The position numbers were made by a program, and so were the translations under genes. The notes below the pieces were generated by a model. That model did no database searches. It saw nothing but the letters and a program-made list of their open reading frames with translations, and was not told the origin of the DNA. From positions 248,001 to 312,000 of the forward strand of contig NZ_JACODZ010000001.1 of the NCBI RefSeq assembly GCF_014280965.1: a DNA stretch of 64,000 nucleotides, read 5' to 3'. This document shows, piece by piece, positions 25,173-33,674 of the stretch (position 1 is the first letter of the stretch; each line of letters begins with the position of its first letter). The stretch comes from Echinicola salinicaeni (lineage in GTDB: Bacteria > Bacteroidota > Bacteroidia > Cytophagales > Cyclobacteriaceae).

Positions 25173-25204
25173 AAAAAAAAACCGACCTGTAAAGGTCGGT
25201 TTTT
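25173..25204 (-). terminator. Terminator after the OmpA-family gene
   Basis: ACCGACCT (25181-25188) pairs with AGGTCGGT (25193-25200), with a GTAA loop and A9/T runs on both sides. Confidence 0.9.
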
Positions 25205-25225
25205 AAAATTTATGCGTTTGGAAGA

Positions 25226-26500
25226 TTATTGAACCTCGAAAGAAGCTCTTCTAGCCAACTGACGCGCATCTTTAGATTGCTTGTCTACGCTAGTATCTTC
25301 ACCATATCCTTTGTAAGAAACTCTAGAGGCATCTATACCTGCAGAGATCAAAAGATCATAAACAGCTTTGGCTCTTCTTTCTGACAATTTGATGTTGTAA
25401 TCTTCTGGTCCGATTTCATCAGCATAGCCTTTAACTTCTACGTTAACACCAGGGTTTCTCTTCAAGAAGTTAGCTACATAGTTAACTGAAGAAGATGAAT
25501 AACCTAGAGGCTTAGCACTATCGAAAGCATAGTAAACATTAACATAACCTTCATTGATAGCTTTCTTGAAGAAGTCTTCTTCTTCAACTTCCTCTACTGG
25601 ACAACCATTATTAGAAGCAGGTCCAGGAACGAAAGCACATTCGTCAGAATGATCAGGGATACCGTCACCATCAGAATCCAAAGTTCTACCATGAGAATCA
25701 ACTCTTGCACCAGCAGGAGTGTTAGGCTCTTTGTCTAGGTAATCAGGTACACCGTCACCATCAGAGTCTTTCAACATGTCTTTGATCTCTCCGATTTGGC
25801 TTTCCAATTCGTCTCTAGTAGCATACTTGTCATCCCTGATGTACCAGTCAGCGTGAGTGCTATGTCCACCAAGGTAGAAAGAAAGACCTAATGTACCAGT
25901 CCAAGATACGGCATTGGCACCATAGTAACCATTCTCAGTACCAGCATTGATAGAAGAAGCTCCATCAAAAGCTACATCCTGACGACCAGCAATTACAGTG
26001 CTGATGTCACCATTAAGAGCTACTCTGTTACCAAGTTTAACCTGTGCTGTCAATCCGGTGATAAAGTTATAAACGTTATCTTCGAAATCAGCCCAAGTGT
26101 TAGATTGAGGAGTCACTCTTCCGATACCAGCACCGAAATGACCCAATAAACCAATGCTTCTTGAGAAAGTCTCAAAATTCATGATTCTACCAAGGTTAGC
26201 AACACCTTGAAGGTTCAATCTGTAGTAGTTGGTCTCGAATTCAGGAGTCCCGTCAGCTTCTTGATACTTACCAAATCCGTAATCAAGTTTAGCACCAAAT
26301 TTCTCGTTGAACATGTATCTAACGCCAAGGTCAGCATGTCCAAGGTTCAAAGATGGAGAATAATAACCTGGCGTGATTGGAGCCATTGGTTTATTAAACC
26401 CACCATTAACGTCGATTGACCACTTGTTGAAGTCATTCTGTGCATTAGCTCCAACTGCTAAGGCACCAGCCATTAATGTTGATAGTAATAATTTTTTCAT
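25226..26500 (-). CDS. OmpA-family outer-membrane protein with thrombospondin type 3 repeats
   Basis: A 424-residue protein: signal peptide (to about residue 21), an eight-stranded-type N-terminal barrel region (about 22-220), two calcium-binding TSP type 3 repeats (DSDGDGVPDYLD, DSDGDGIPDHSD, about 240-290), then a C-terminal OmpA peptidoglycan-binding domain (VEVKGYADEIGPEDYNIKLS). It anchors the outer membrane to the cell wall. It has its own complete promoter and terminator and is probably abundant. Confidence 0.94.
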   Translation of the reverse strand: MKKLLLSTLMAGALAVGANAQNDFNKWSIDVNGGFNKPMAPITPGYYSPSLNLGHADLGVRYMFNEKFGAKLDYGFGKYQEADGTPEFETNYYRLNLQGVANLGRIMNFETFSRSIGLLGHFGAGIGRVTPQSNTWADFEDNVYNFITGLTAQVKLGNRVALNGDISTVIAGRQDVAFDGASSINAGTENGYYGANAVSWTGTLGLSFYLGGHSTHADWYIRDDKYATRDELESQIGEIKDMLKDSDGDGVPDYLDKEPNTPAGARVDSHGRTLDSDGDGIPDHSDECAFVPGPASNNGCPVEEVEEEDFFKKAINEGYVNVYYAFDSAKPLGYSSSSVNYVANFLKRNPGVNVEVKGYADEIGPEDYNIKLSERRAKAVYDLLISAGIDASRVSYKGYGEDTSVDKQSKDARQLARRASFEVQ

Positions 26501-26520
26501 GATTAAAAAAAAATTTTTTC

Positions 26521-26553
26521 CAAAATTAAGTGTTTAATTAATTTAAATCCAAA
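26521..26553 (-). promoter_or_regulatory. Promoter of the OmpA-family gene
   Basis: On the minus strand TTTG (26553-26550) and TAATTTTG (26528-26521) are 21 bases apart. This is the best full match to the Bacteroidota -33/-7 promoter in the window. The leader is about 15-20 bases. Confidence 0.7.
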
Positions 26554-26670
26554 CTTAGTAACTATTAACTGTTATGCAAATGTATATTTTTTATTCAATA
26601 ACTATAAACTTTTGACTATTTGTTTTTAGTTATTAAGTCCGAAATTTGCAAAATAATTTACTCATAAACT

Positions 26671-27588
26671 ATGCCAACGTTGGATATTTTACTCGAAATC
26701 CTCGAAAAAAGAGGTGTGTCAGGAGACGAATATGAGCTTTCTGCATTTATTGTCGATTATGTGCTTGAACGAAAGAGCGAATGGAAGGTTCAACCAGAAA
26801 TATATCATGGTGGAATATTTCAAGATAATATTATCCTTAAGTTTGGAGATCCTAGAACTGCTGTTTTTGCTCATATTGATACTATTGGGTTTACGTCAAG
26901 GTATGAAAATCAGTTGGTTGCAGTGGGAGGTCCAGACATTAATGATGGAGATGAATTAGTCGGTGAAGATGCATTGGGGCCAATAGAATGCAAGGTTAAA
27001 ATTGTTGATGATTATCTGACCCATGATTTTAAGAGAGGGATAATTCCTGGTACAAACTTGTCCTTTAAGCAAAATATAGTTCTGGATGATGAATTTATTC
27101 AAGGAGCTTATTTAGATAATAGGTTGGGAGTGTACAATGCACTCAAGATTTGTGAAGATTTAGAGAATGGTGTAATTGTTTTTTCTACCTATGAGGAACA
27201 TGGAGGTGGAAGTGTGCCATTTTTAATTAAACATATTTATGAAAATTGGAACATAAAGCAAGCCTTGATCTCTGATATTACCTGGGTGACTGAGGGGGTG
27301 AAGCACCATGAAGGGGTTGCGATCTCATTGAGGGATAAGTTTATACCCAGGAAAGTTTTTACTGATAAGATAGTTGCATTGGCGCAAAAAAGTGGAGTGC
27401 CTTTTCAGGTTGAAGTGGAAGGAGCAGGAGGAAGTGACGGTAGAGAGATTCAGATGAGCCCGTACCCGGTAGATTGGTGCTTTATAGGTGCTCCAGAAGA
27501 CAATGTCCATACACCTTATGAAAGGGTGTCTCTTAAAGACTTGGCCGCCATGATAGCTTTGTATAAATACCTAATGGCTCATCTTTAA
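26671..27588 (+). CDS. M42/M20-like zinc aminopeptidase
   Basis: A 305-residue co-catalytic zinc peptidase. The expected metal and catalytic residues are visible in order: AHIDT, GAYLDNRLG, the Glu pair in YEEHGGG, an Asp in ISDITW and a late His in VHTPYERV. The spacing best fits the M42 group. M42 enzymes are usually cytoplasmic, and no signal peptide is seen. Substrate unknown. Single gene, 171 bases after the start of the divergent ompA. Confidence 0.82.
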   Translation: MPTLDILLEILEKRGVSGDEYELSAFIVDYVLERKSEWKVQPEIYHGGIFQDNIILKFGDPRTAVFAHIDTIGFTSRYENQLVAVGGPDINDGDELVGEDALGPIECKVKIVDDYLTHDFKRGIIPGTNLSFKQNIVLDDEFIQGAYLDNRLGVYNALKICEDLENGVIVFSTYEEHGGGSVPFLIKHIYENWNIKQALISDITWVTEGVKHHEGVAISLRDKFIPRKVFTDKIVALAQKSGVPFQVEVEGAGGSDGREIQMSPYPVDWCFIGAPEDNVHTPYERVSLKDLAAMIALYKYLMAHL

Positions 27589-27629
27589 GTCTTTGGCTTT
27601 CAAATTAGGAAGGTCAGGTTAAAATTTTC

Positions 27630-27637
27630 TATATTTG
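27630..27637 (+). promoter_or_regulatory. -7 promoter box for hpt
   Basis: TATATTTG is an exact TAnnTTTG match 33 bases before the hpt start. A terminator-like hairpin lies between it and the gene. Confidence 0.5.
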
Positions 27638-27641
27638 TAAC

Positions 27642-27665
27642 GCCCTAATTTTAGGGCTTTTTTAT
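27642..27665 (+). terminator. Hairpin with T-run in the hpt leader
   Basis: GCCCTA pairs with TAGGGC (27642-27647 with 27652-27657), followed by T6. It may end the upstream peptidase transcript, or act as an attenuator, since it lies downstream of the -7 box at 27630. Confidence 0.6.
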
Positions 27666-27670
27666 TATTT

Positions 27671-28198
27671 ATGATGAAGGTAAAGGATAAAGAATTCACC
27701 CTGTTTATCTCTGCGGAAGAGTTGGGAGAAAGGATTGCTCACATAGCCAAGGATATATCAAAGGATTATGAAGGTAAGAAACCCTTAGTTTTGGGTGTTT
27801 TGAACGGAGCCTTTATGTTTATTTCAGATTTAATGAAAGAAGTGGATATTCCACTTCAATTGTCCTTTATTAAGATTTCATCCTATCAAGCCATGAATTC
27901 TACAGGTAAGGTGAAGGAATTGATAGGTGTTTCAGAAGAGATCAAGGGTAGGGAAGTGATTGTGGTAGAAGATATAGTAGACACTGGAGTAAGCATGACT
28001 CATCTATTGGAAAGTATTTCAGAGAAAGAGCCAGCCAGTATTTCGGTTGTAAGTCTGTTATTGAAACCTGAAGCTTTAAAGAAACCTGTTACGGTTGATT
28101 ATATAGGCTTTGAGATTCCTGACAAATTTGTAGTTGGCTATGGGTTGGATTATGATGGTTTTGGTAGAAATTTAAAAGAAATATATCAACTTAAGTGA
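27671..28198 (+). CDS. hpt: Hypoxanthine phosphoribosyltransferase
   Basis: A 175-residue purine salvage enzyme. The PRPP-binding motif VIVVEDIVDTGVSM and the N-terminal VLNGAFMFISDL segment are typical. It forms the conserved Bacteroidota order hpt-adk-obg with the next two genes. Two adjacent ATGs (27671, 27674) are both possible starts. Confidence 0.94.
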   Translation: MMKVKDKEFTLFISAEELGERIAHIAKDISKDYEGKKPLVLGVLNGAFMFISDLMKEVDIPLQLSFIKISSYQAMNSTGKVKELIGVSEEIKGREVIVVEDIVDTGVSMTHLLESISEKEPASISVVSLLLKPEALKKPVTVDYIGFEIPDKFVVGYGLDYDGFGRNLKEIYQLK

Positions 28199-28240
28199 CC
28201 CGAATAGCATGGGGATCACAGCACAAACAATATTCATATT

Positions 28241-28813
28241 ATGCTAAATATAGTTTTATTTGGACCTCCTGGTGCAGGAAAAGGGACGCAAAGTGAAAAA
28301 TTAATTTCCAAGTATAATCTTGTACATATTTCTACAGGAGACTTGTTCAGAAAGCATCTTGGAGAAGGTACTGAATTAGGAAAACTTGCCCAGAAATATA
28401 TGGACGAGGGGAGATTGGTTCCTGATGAAGTAGTCATTGGAATGGTTGATGACAAGTTCAAAACTACTGCGGATGCCAATGGGTTTATCTTGGATGGGTT
28501 TCCAAGGACTGTGGCGCAAGCAGAGGCATTGGATAAGTTGTTGGAGGATAAGGGAGAATCTATTTCTGGAATGATAGCCTTGGATGTTCCTGAGGAAGAG
28601 TTAAAGGAGAGAATCCGACACAGAGGAAAGACTTCAGGCCGTGTGGATGATCAGGATGAAGATAAGATCAATACAAGGATCAAGGTGTATAAAGATGAAA
28701 CACTTCCTGTAGCGGCTTATTATGAAAAACAAGGCAAGTTATCTACTATCCATGGTGTAGGAGGGATAGAGGTGATCTTTGAAAAAATCTGTGCAGAAAT
28801 AGATAAGTATTAA
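28241..28813 (+). CDS. adk: Adenylate kinase
   Basis: A 190-residue nucleotide kinase (ATP + AMP to 2 ADP). It has the P-loop GPPGAGKGT near the N-terminus, the AMP-binding region with DGFPRTVAQA, and a short lid (RGKTSGRVDD) without the zinc-finger cysteines of the long form. It lies 42 bases after hpt. Confidence 0.97.
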   Translation: MLNIVLFGPPGAGKGTQSEKLISKYNLVHISTGDLFRKHLGEGTELGKLAQKYMDEGRLVPDEVVIGMVDDKFKTTADANGFILDGFPRTVAQAEALDKLLEDKGESISGMIALDVPEEELKERIRHRGKTSGRVDDQDEDKINTRIKVYKDETLPVAAYYEKQGKLSTIHGVGGIEVIFEKICAEIDKY

Positions 28814-28829
28814 TCTGGGAAATAAATAG

Positions 28830-28885
28830 TACCTTTGCAGAAGATTTAATAATTGGCTAAGAATTTTTCTTAGCCAATTTTGTTT
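28830..28885 (+). promoter_or_regulatory. obg leader: -7 box followed by a 13-bp hairpin with T-run
   Basis: TACCTTTG (28830-28837) matches TAnnTTTG. It is followed by a 13-bp perfect stem (28851-28863 with 28867-28879, 3-base loop) and TTTTGTTT, all before the obg GTG at 28910. The hairpin may end adk read-through or attenuate obg. Confidence 0.6.
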
Positions 28886-28909
28886 AGGAATGAAATAATA
28901 CATAAAGCC

Positions 28910-29902
28910 GTGGCAGATTCTAATTTTATTGATTATGTAAAGTTTTGCTCCCGTTCGGGTGCTGGAGGGGCTGGTTCCGCTCATTTTAGGCGTGAGAAGC
29001 ATGTGCCCAAAGGAGGTCCTGATGGTGGGGATGGTGGAAGAGGTGGGCACATAATCTTAAGAGGGAATGCCCAGCTGTGGACCCTTTTACACCTTAAGTA
29101 TAAAAAGCATGTCATTGCCCAAAATGGTAAAGGCGGTGAGGGAGGCAGGAGAAAAGGAAAAGATGGTGGCGATATCATTTTGGAAGTTCCTTTGGGAACA
29201 GTGGCAAAAGACGCCGAAACCAAGGAAGTTCGCTTCGAGATCACCGAAGATGGTCAAGAGGTGGTGTTGACCAAAGGTGGACGAGGTGGTTTAGGTAATG
29301 ATCATTTTAAGACTTCCACCAATCAGGCACCACATTATGCGCAGCCGGGGGAAGAGGGGATAGAGGAATGGATCATTCTTGAGCTGAAGCTTTTGGCAGA
29401 TGTGGGATTGGTAGGCTTTCCGAATGCGGGTAAATCTACTTTATTATCAAGTATTTCGGCTGCAAAACCGGAAATAGGTGATTATCCATTTACCACTTTA
29501 GTGCCAAATCTTGGCGTTGTCAGTTACAGGGATGACAGGTCCTTCGTGATGGCTGATATTCCTGGAATAATAGAAGGTGCTGCAGAGGGTAGGGGGTTAG
29601 GACTTCGTTTTTTAAGGCATATTGAAAGGAATTCCATCCTATTGTTTATGATTCCTTCAGATGCGGTTAGTATCAAGGAACAATACCATGTGTTATTGAA
29701 TGAATTAAAGGAATATAATCCTGAATTATTGGATAAAAGGCGGATACTAGCTATTTCTAAATCTGATATGTTGGATGAGGAATTGATGGAGGAAATGAAA
29801 TCAGATGTGCCAGAAGATGTACCATATCTATTTATTTCGTCAGTTAGTCAGCATAATCTAGATAAACTCAAAGACCTAATTTACAGTGCGATAATAGCTT
29901 AA
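28910..29902 (+). CDS. obgE: Obg GTPase
   Basis: A 330-residue ribosome-associated GTPase for 50S assembly and growth control. The N-terminal Gly-rich Obg fold ([27 protein letters not shown]) precedes a G domain with GFPNAGKST and [10 protein letters not shown] choose the GTG at 28910 because the protein then starts [11 protein letters not shown], the usual family start. A TTG at 28880 in the same frame would read from the leader hairpin. No C-terminal OCT domain is visible. Confidence 0.95.
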   Translation: MADSNFIDYVKFCSRSGAGGAGSAHFRREKHVPKGGPDGGDGGRGGHIILRGNAQLWTLLHLKYKKHVIAQNGKGGEGGRRKGKDGGDIILEVPLGTVAKDAETKEVRFEITEDGQEVVLTKGGRGGLGNDHFKTSTNQAPHYAQPGEEGIEEWIILELKLLADVGLVGFPNAGKSTLLSSISAAKPEIGDYPFTTLVPNLGVVSYRDDRSFVMADIPGIIEGAAEGRGLGLRFLRHIERNSILLFMIPSDAVSIKEQYHVLLNELKEYNPELLDKRRILAISKSDMLDEELMEEMKSDVPEDVPYLFISSVSQHNLDKLKDLIYSAIIA

Positions 29903-30010
29903 TGTCAGTTTGTCAGGAAAACTATTATGGCAAACTAATTGTTGTTCCAGATTAAAGTGAATTAGAGTTGTATTTCATTTAGGATAATAGAAAATATAGT
30001 AAAAGAAGGT

Positions 30011-30589
30011 ATGAATAAGGATAAAGCAGCTACCGAAGAGCCCGTTGAAGCACAAGATCAAGCGCTTAATCAAGAAAGTGGTGCTGAAAGTCAAGAGGAG
30101 AAAAAGTCTGACGAGAAAGCAGTAACTGAAGAATTGTCAGAAGAGGATAAGTTGAAAGCAGAAAATCAAGAATTAAAAGATAAATACCTGAGATTATACT
30201 CAGAATTTGAAAACTACAGAAGGAGAACTTCCAAGGAGAGATTGGATTTGATCAAAACAGCCTCTGAGGATGTTTTGAAAGATTTGATTACTGTGGTGGA
30301 TGATTTTGAAAGAGCCATTAAAGCTGAAGAGAGTGAAACAGGGAGTCAAAAGGTTCTGGAAGGAAGTTTATTGATTTACCATAAGTTGACCAAAGTACTT
30401 GAGGCAAAGGGCTTGACTCAAATGGAAGATGCCATTGGTAAGGACTTTGATGCGGATAAGCAAGAAGCTATTACGCAAATACCGGCTCCATCTGAGGATC
30501 TTAAGGGTAAAGTAATCGATGTGGTGGAAAAAGGCTATATGCTTGGCGAAAAAGTGGTTAGATATGCCAAGGTAGTCATTGGATCTTAA
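30011..30589 (+). CDS. grpE: GrpE nucleotide exchange factor
   Basis: A 192-residue cochaperone that releases ADP from DnaK. It has a long acidic, low-complexity start (about residues 1-50), the coiled-coil with RLYSEFENYRRRTSKER, and the C-terminal beta domain (GYMLGEKVVRYAKVVI). dnaJ follows by six bases, so the two form an operon; dnaK is not in this window. A TGTCA direct repeat lies about 100 bases upstream. Confidence 0.96.
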   Translation: MNKDKAATEEPVEAQDQALNQESGAESQEEKKSDEKAVTEELSEEDKLKAENQELKDKYLRLYSEFENYRRRTSKERLDLIKTASEDVLKDLITVVDDFERAIKAEESETGSQKVLEGSLLIYHKLTKVLEAKGLTQMEDAIGKDFDADKQEAITQIPAPSEDLKGKVIDVVEKGYMLGEKVVRYAKVVIGS

Positions 30590-30595
30590 TTAGTT

Positions 30596-31708
30596 ATGGC
30601 AAAAAGAGACTATTACGAAGTATTAGGGATTTCAAAAGATGCAAGTGAGGGAGAGATAAAGAAGGCTTATAGAAAGATGGCCATTAAGTATCACCCTGAT
30701 AAAAATCCTGATGATCATACTGCTGAGGAAAAGTTCAAAGAAGCTGCTGAGGCTTATGAGGTGTTGAGCAATCCAGAAAAGAAGGAGCGCTATGACCGTT
30801 TTGGGCACCAAGGTGTCAATGGTAATGGCGGCTTCGGAGGAGGCGGTATGAACATGGATGATATCTTCTCTCAATTTGGCGATATCTTCGGTGGCGGAGG
30901 AGGATTTGATTCCTTTTTCGGTGGCGGAAGTAGAGGTGGCCGACGGGTAAGAAAAGGAACCAACTTGCGCGTGAAGCTTAAGGTTAACCTAAAAGAGGTT
31001 GCCCATGGTGTAGAAAAGAAGATTAAGGTTAAACGCCATATTGTCGCTGATGGAGTAAGTTTTAAAACTTGCTCAACTTGTCAGGGTTCAGGACAGGTGA
31101 AAAAAGTAGTTAATACGATGTTGGGCCAAATGGTTTCTGCAAGTGCCTGCCCAAGTTGTGGGGGAACCGGACAGACTATTGACAAGAAGCCTGATCATGC
31201 AGATGCAAATGGATTGTTGCTCAAAGAGGAGGTGATTCCTATCAATATTCCAGGAGGGGTAGCTGATGGTATGCAGTTGAGTCTCTCTGGTAAAGGGAAT
31301 GAAATCCCCGGAGGAGTAGCTGGAGATTTGCTGATTGTGATAGAAGAGATTGAAGACGAGATTCTGCAAAGGGATGGTAATAATGTGGTGTTCGATCTTT
31401 ATGCCAGTTTCATTGATGCTGCATTGGGAGCACAGATAGAAGTGCCGACCATTGATGGTAAGGTGAAAATAAAATTGGATCCAGGAACCCAAAGTGGTAA
31501 AATTTTGAGGTTGAAAGGCAAGGGAGTAAAAGATCTCAATGGATATGGCCGTGGGGATCAATTGATCCATGTGAACGTCTGGACACCAAAGCAGCTTAAC
31601 AAAGAAGAGCGTGAGAAATTGGAGTCTCTGAGAACTTCGGAGAACTTTATTCCTGATCCAGGAAAGTCTGAGAAGACCTTTTTTGACAAAATGAAGGAAT
31701 TCTTTTAG
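30596..31708 (+). CDS. dnaJ: DnaJ chaperone with a reduced zinc-finger region
   Basis: A 370-residue Hsp40: J domain with the HPD motif (KYHPDKN), a Gly/Phe-rich linker (about residues 75-115), a cysteine-rich region and the C-terminal client-binding domains. Only two CxxCxGxG motifs are present ([16 protein letters not shown]), where E. coli DnaJ has four. The zinc site built from motifs 1 and 4 is missing; the site from motifs 2 and 3 remains. I recall a similar reduced form from other Bacteroidota. It follows grpE and ends at a terminator. Confidence 0.96.
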   Translation: MAKRDYYEVLGISKDASEGEIKKAYRKMAIKYHPDKNPDDHTAEEKFKEAAEAYEVLSNPEKKERYDRFGHQGVNGNGGFGGGGMNMDDIFSQFGDIFGGGGGFDSFFGGGSRGGRRVRKGTNLRVKLKVNLKEVAHGVEKKIKVKRHIVADGVSFKTCSTCQGSGQVKKVVNTMLGQMVSASACPSCGGTGQTIDKKPDHADANGLLLKEEVIPINIPGGVADGMQLSLSGKGNEIPGGVAGDLLIVIEEIEDEILQRDGNNVVFDLYASFIDAALGAQIEVPTIDGKVKIKLDPGTQSGKILRLKGKGVKDLNGYGRGDQLIHVNVWTPKQLNKEEREKLESLRTSENFIPDPGKSEKTFFDKMKEFF

Positions 31709-31734
31709 TCAGAGTATTAGGTAGATATTTAAAG

Positions 31735-31760
31735 AGCCGGGAATTTTCCCGGCTTTTTTC
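31735..31760 (+). terminator. Terminator of grpE-dnaJ
   Basis: GCCGGGAA (31736-31743) pairs with TTCCCGGC (31746-31753), followed by T6. Confidence 0.88.
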
Positions 31761-31804
31761 GTGATTAACAGAACCTTTTGGGTAACGAACCGTAATTTAT
31801 TCGT

Positions 31805-32698
31805 ATGTTGAATAAATTGTGCTTAATTCTGATCCTCTCTTCTTGCTATTGTTTGGCTGTAAAAGCCCAAATAATAAAGGAGTTTAATGTGGAAGAGCAG
31901 CAGGATGTGGATTTAGTACGATTAGATTTTTCCTCCTATAAAGGTGTTTCCCAAATAAAGAAGATGTATTCTTCTGATCCTATTTTGATCCACACGCATC
32001 TATCTAAAGTCAATATACTTCCTGAATTTAATTATGAAATAAATGACAGAGTTCTTCATGCCAGCTTGAGTCATCATAATGTGGAAAATGATGGTTTTGG
32101 TAAAGGACTGTCCTCAAAACTTTTTGCCAATAGTGAGGGGGATTTTGATCATACATGGGAAGTAGGCTTAAGTGCAAATTATGCCTATGATATGGATTTT
32201 CATTTTGGTATTGGGAAGGCACATCTAGACCTTTCAGGACTGAACATTAAAAAGTGTAAGGTAAAGACTGCTACAGCGGATGTAGATTTGCACTATATGG
32301 AAGATGCCATTAATGGTGTTGAGATGGATACGCTGATGGTGAAGATCAATATGGGGACTGTAAAAGGGGTAAATATAGCCTTTGCCAAAGCAGATCAAAT
32401 GATTTTTGATGTTAACTATGGTAAGGTGGACTTGAATTTTAAGGAAGATTTTGATATTCTCAAGCCATGTAATATTTCCGCAACAGTTGGAGCTGGATCG
32501 GTAAATATAGTTTTGCCTTCGAGCCGTTACCCTTATATTGTGAAAATAAAATCCACTGCTATGTGTAGGACGAGTGTTCCAAGTTATTTGTCAAGTATAG
32601 ACAAAGAAACCTATGCGAGTAAGGGCTATCACGAGGATGCGGAGAATATAATGACTTTTGAGATAGACGTTTCAGTAGGTTCACTGACACTCAAATAA
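31805..32698 (+). CDS. Exported protein with toast-rack-like beta repeats, function unknown
   Basis: A 297-residue protein with a signal peptide (to about residue 21). The mature part has short repeating beta segments (KAHLDLSGL, TADVDLHY, MGTVKGVNIAF, YGKVDLNFK, AGSVNIVLP), like the right-handed 'toast-rack' (DUF4097/DUF2154-type) domains of cell-surface or membrane-stress proteins. That assignment is by pattern only. It lies between dnaJ and an ABC transporter pair; any link is unproven. Confidence 0.65.
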   Translation: MLNKLCLILILSSCYCLAVKAQIIKEFNVEEQQDVDLVRLDFSSYKGVSQIKKMYSSDPILIHTHLSKVNILPEFNYEINDRVLHASLSHHNVENDGFGKGLSSKLFANSEGDFDHTWEVGLSANYAYDMDFHFGIGKAHLDLSGLNIKKCKVKTATADVDLHYMEDAINGVEMDTLMVKINMGTVKGVNIAFAKADQMIFDVNYGKVDLNFKEDFDILKPCNISATVGAGSVNIVLPSSRYPYIVKIKSTAMCRTSVPSYLSSIDKETYASKGYHEDAENIMTFEIDVSVGSLTLK

Positions 32699-32768
32699 GT
32701 AATGTCTTTAAGACTTATTCTTAAATTATATTTTTCTTATTATTACCAAGGTTTAAAAACACATTGTT

Positions 32769-33674
32769 TTGAGTATTCTTAAGATTGAAGGGCTTTATAA
32801 AAGCTATGGTTCTCAGGCTGCGCTAACCAATATTGACTTAGAAATTCCTGCGGGGAAGGTTTTTGGCTTATTGGGCCCTAATGGTGCTGGAAAAACATCC
32901 TTGATTAGAATTGTTAATCAAATCATCGAAGCAGACAAGGGTGAAATATTGGTCAAAGGAGAAAGTTTAGCACCTAAGCATATTAAGCACATCGGCTACC
33001 TTCCTGAGGAAAGAGGGTTATATAAGCGTATGAAAGTAGCGGAGCAGTTGTTATACTTTGCGCAGCTCAAAGGGCTATCTGCCAATGATGCCAAGAAAAA
33101 AGTCAGGTATTGGCTGGATAAATTGGATATTGCGGCATGGAAGGATAAGAAAATCGAGGACCTGTCAAAAGGGATGGCCCAAAAGGTTCAGTTTGTAGCC
33201 ACCGTAATCCATGAACCTGAAATTTTAATTTTGGATGAACCTTTTTCTGGCTTTGATCCAGTAAATGCAGAAATCATAAAAAATGAAATTATAGAGATGA
33301 AAGATAATGGCACCACAGTCATGTTGTCTACGCACAGGATGGAGTCCGTGGAACTGTTATGCGATCATCTTGCCATGATTAATAAGTCTCACAAGGTACT
33401 GGATGGTTCAGTTCAGGAGGTGAAAGACCAAGCTAGGTCCAATACCTTTTCGGTAATGCTCAGAAATGTTAATGGAAGTTTGCCAGAAGGGATCTGGGAC
33501 CATAAAACCACAATAGAAGGTCATCAAGAGTTCAAGATAAAAATGAAAGATGATGAACCTAATATTTTTGTTTCTGAATTGATGAAGTATGGTGAGATAT
33601 TGGGTTTTTCTGAAGTGATTCCTACCATAGAAGAAATTTTTATTCAAAAGGTAAAAGACAACGAACATGAATAA
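32769..33674 (+). CDS. ABC transporter ATP-binding protein (NatA-like)
   Basis: A 301-residue ATPase: Walker A GPNGAGKTS near residue 37, the signature LSKGMAQKVQ, and Walker B LILDEP, then a C-terminal extension typical of ABC-2 export ATPases. The start is TTG at 32769 (MSILKIEGLYKSY); the segment is the usual start of the fold. Its end overlaps the permease gene by eight bases. The pair resembles Na+/drug exporters (NatAB), but the substrate is unknown. Confidence 0.92.
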   Translation: MSILKIEGLYKSYGSQAALTNIDLEIPAGKVFGLLGPNGAGKTSLIRIVNQIIEADKGEILVKGESLAPKHIKHIGYLPEERGLYKRMKVAEQLLYFAQLKGLSANDAKKKVRYWLDKLDIAAWKDKKIEDLSKGMAQKVQFVATVIHEPEILILDEPFSGFDPVNAEIIKNEIIEMKDNGTTVMLSTHRMESVELLCDHLAMINKSHKVLDGSVQEVKDQARSNTFSVMLRNVNGSLPEGIWDHKTTIEGHQEFKIKMKDDEPNIFVSELMKYGEILGFSEVIPTIEEIFIQKVKDNEHE

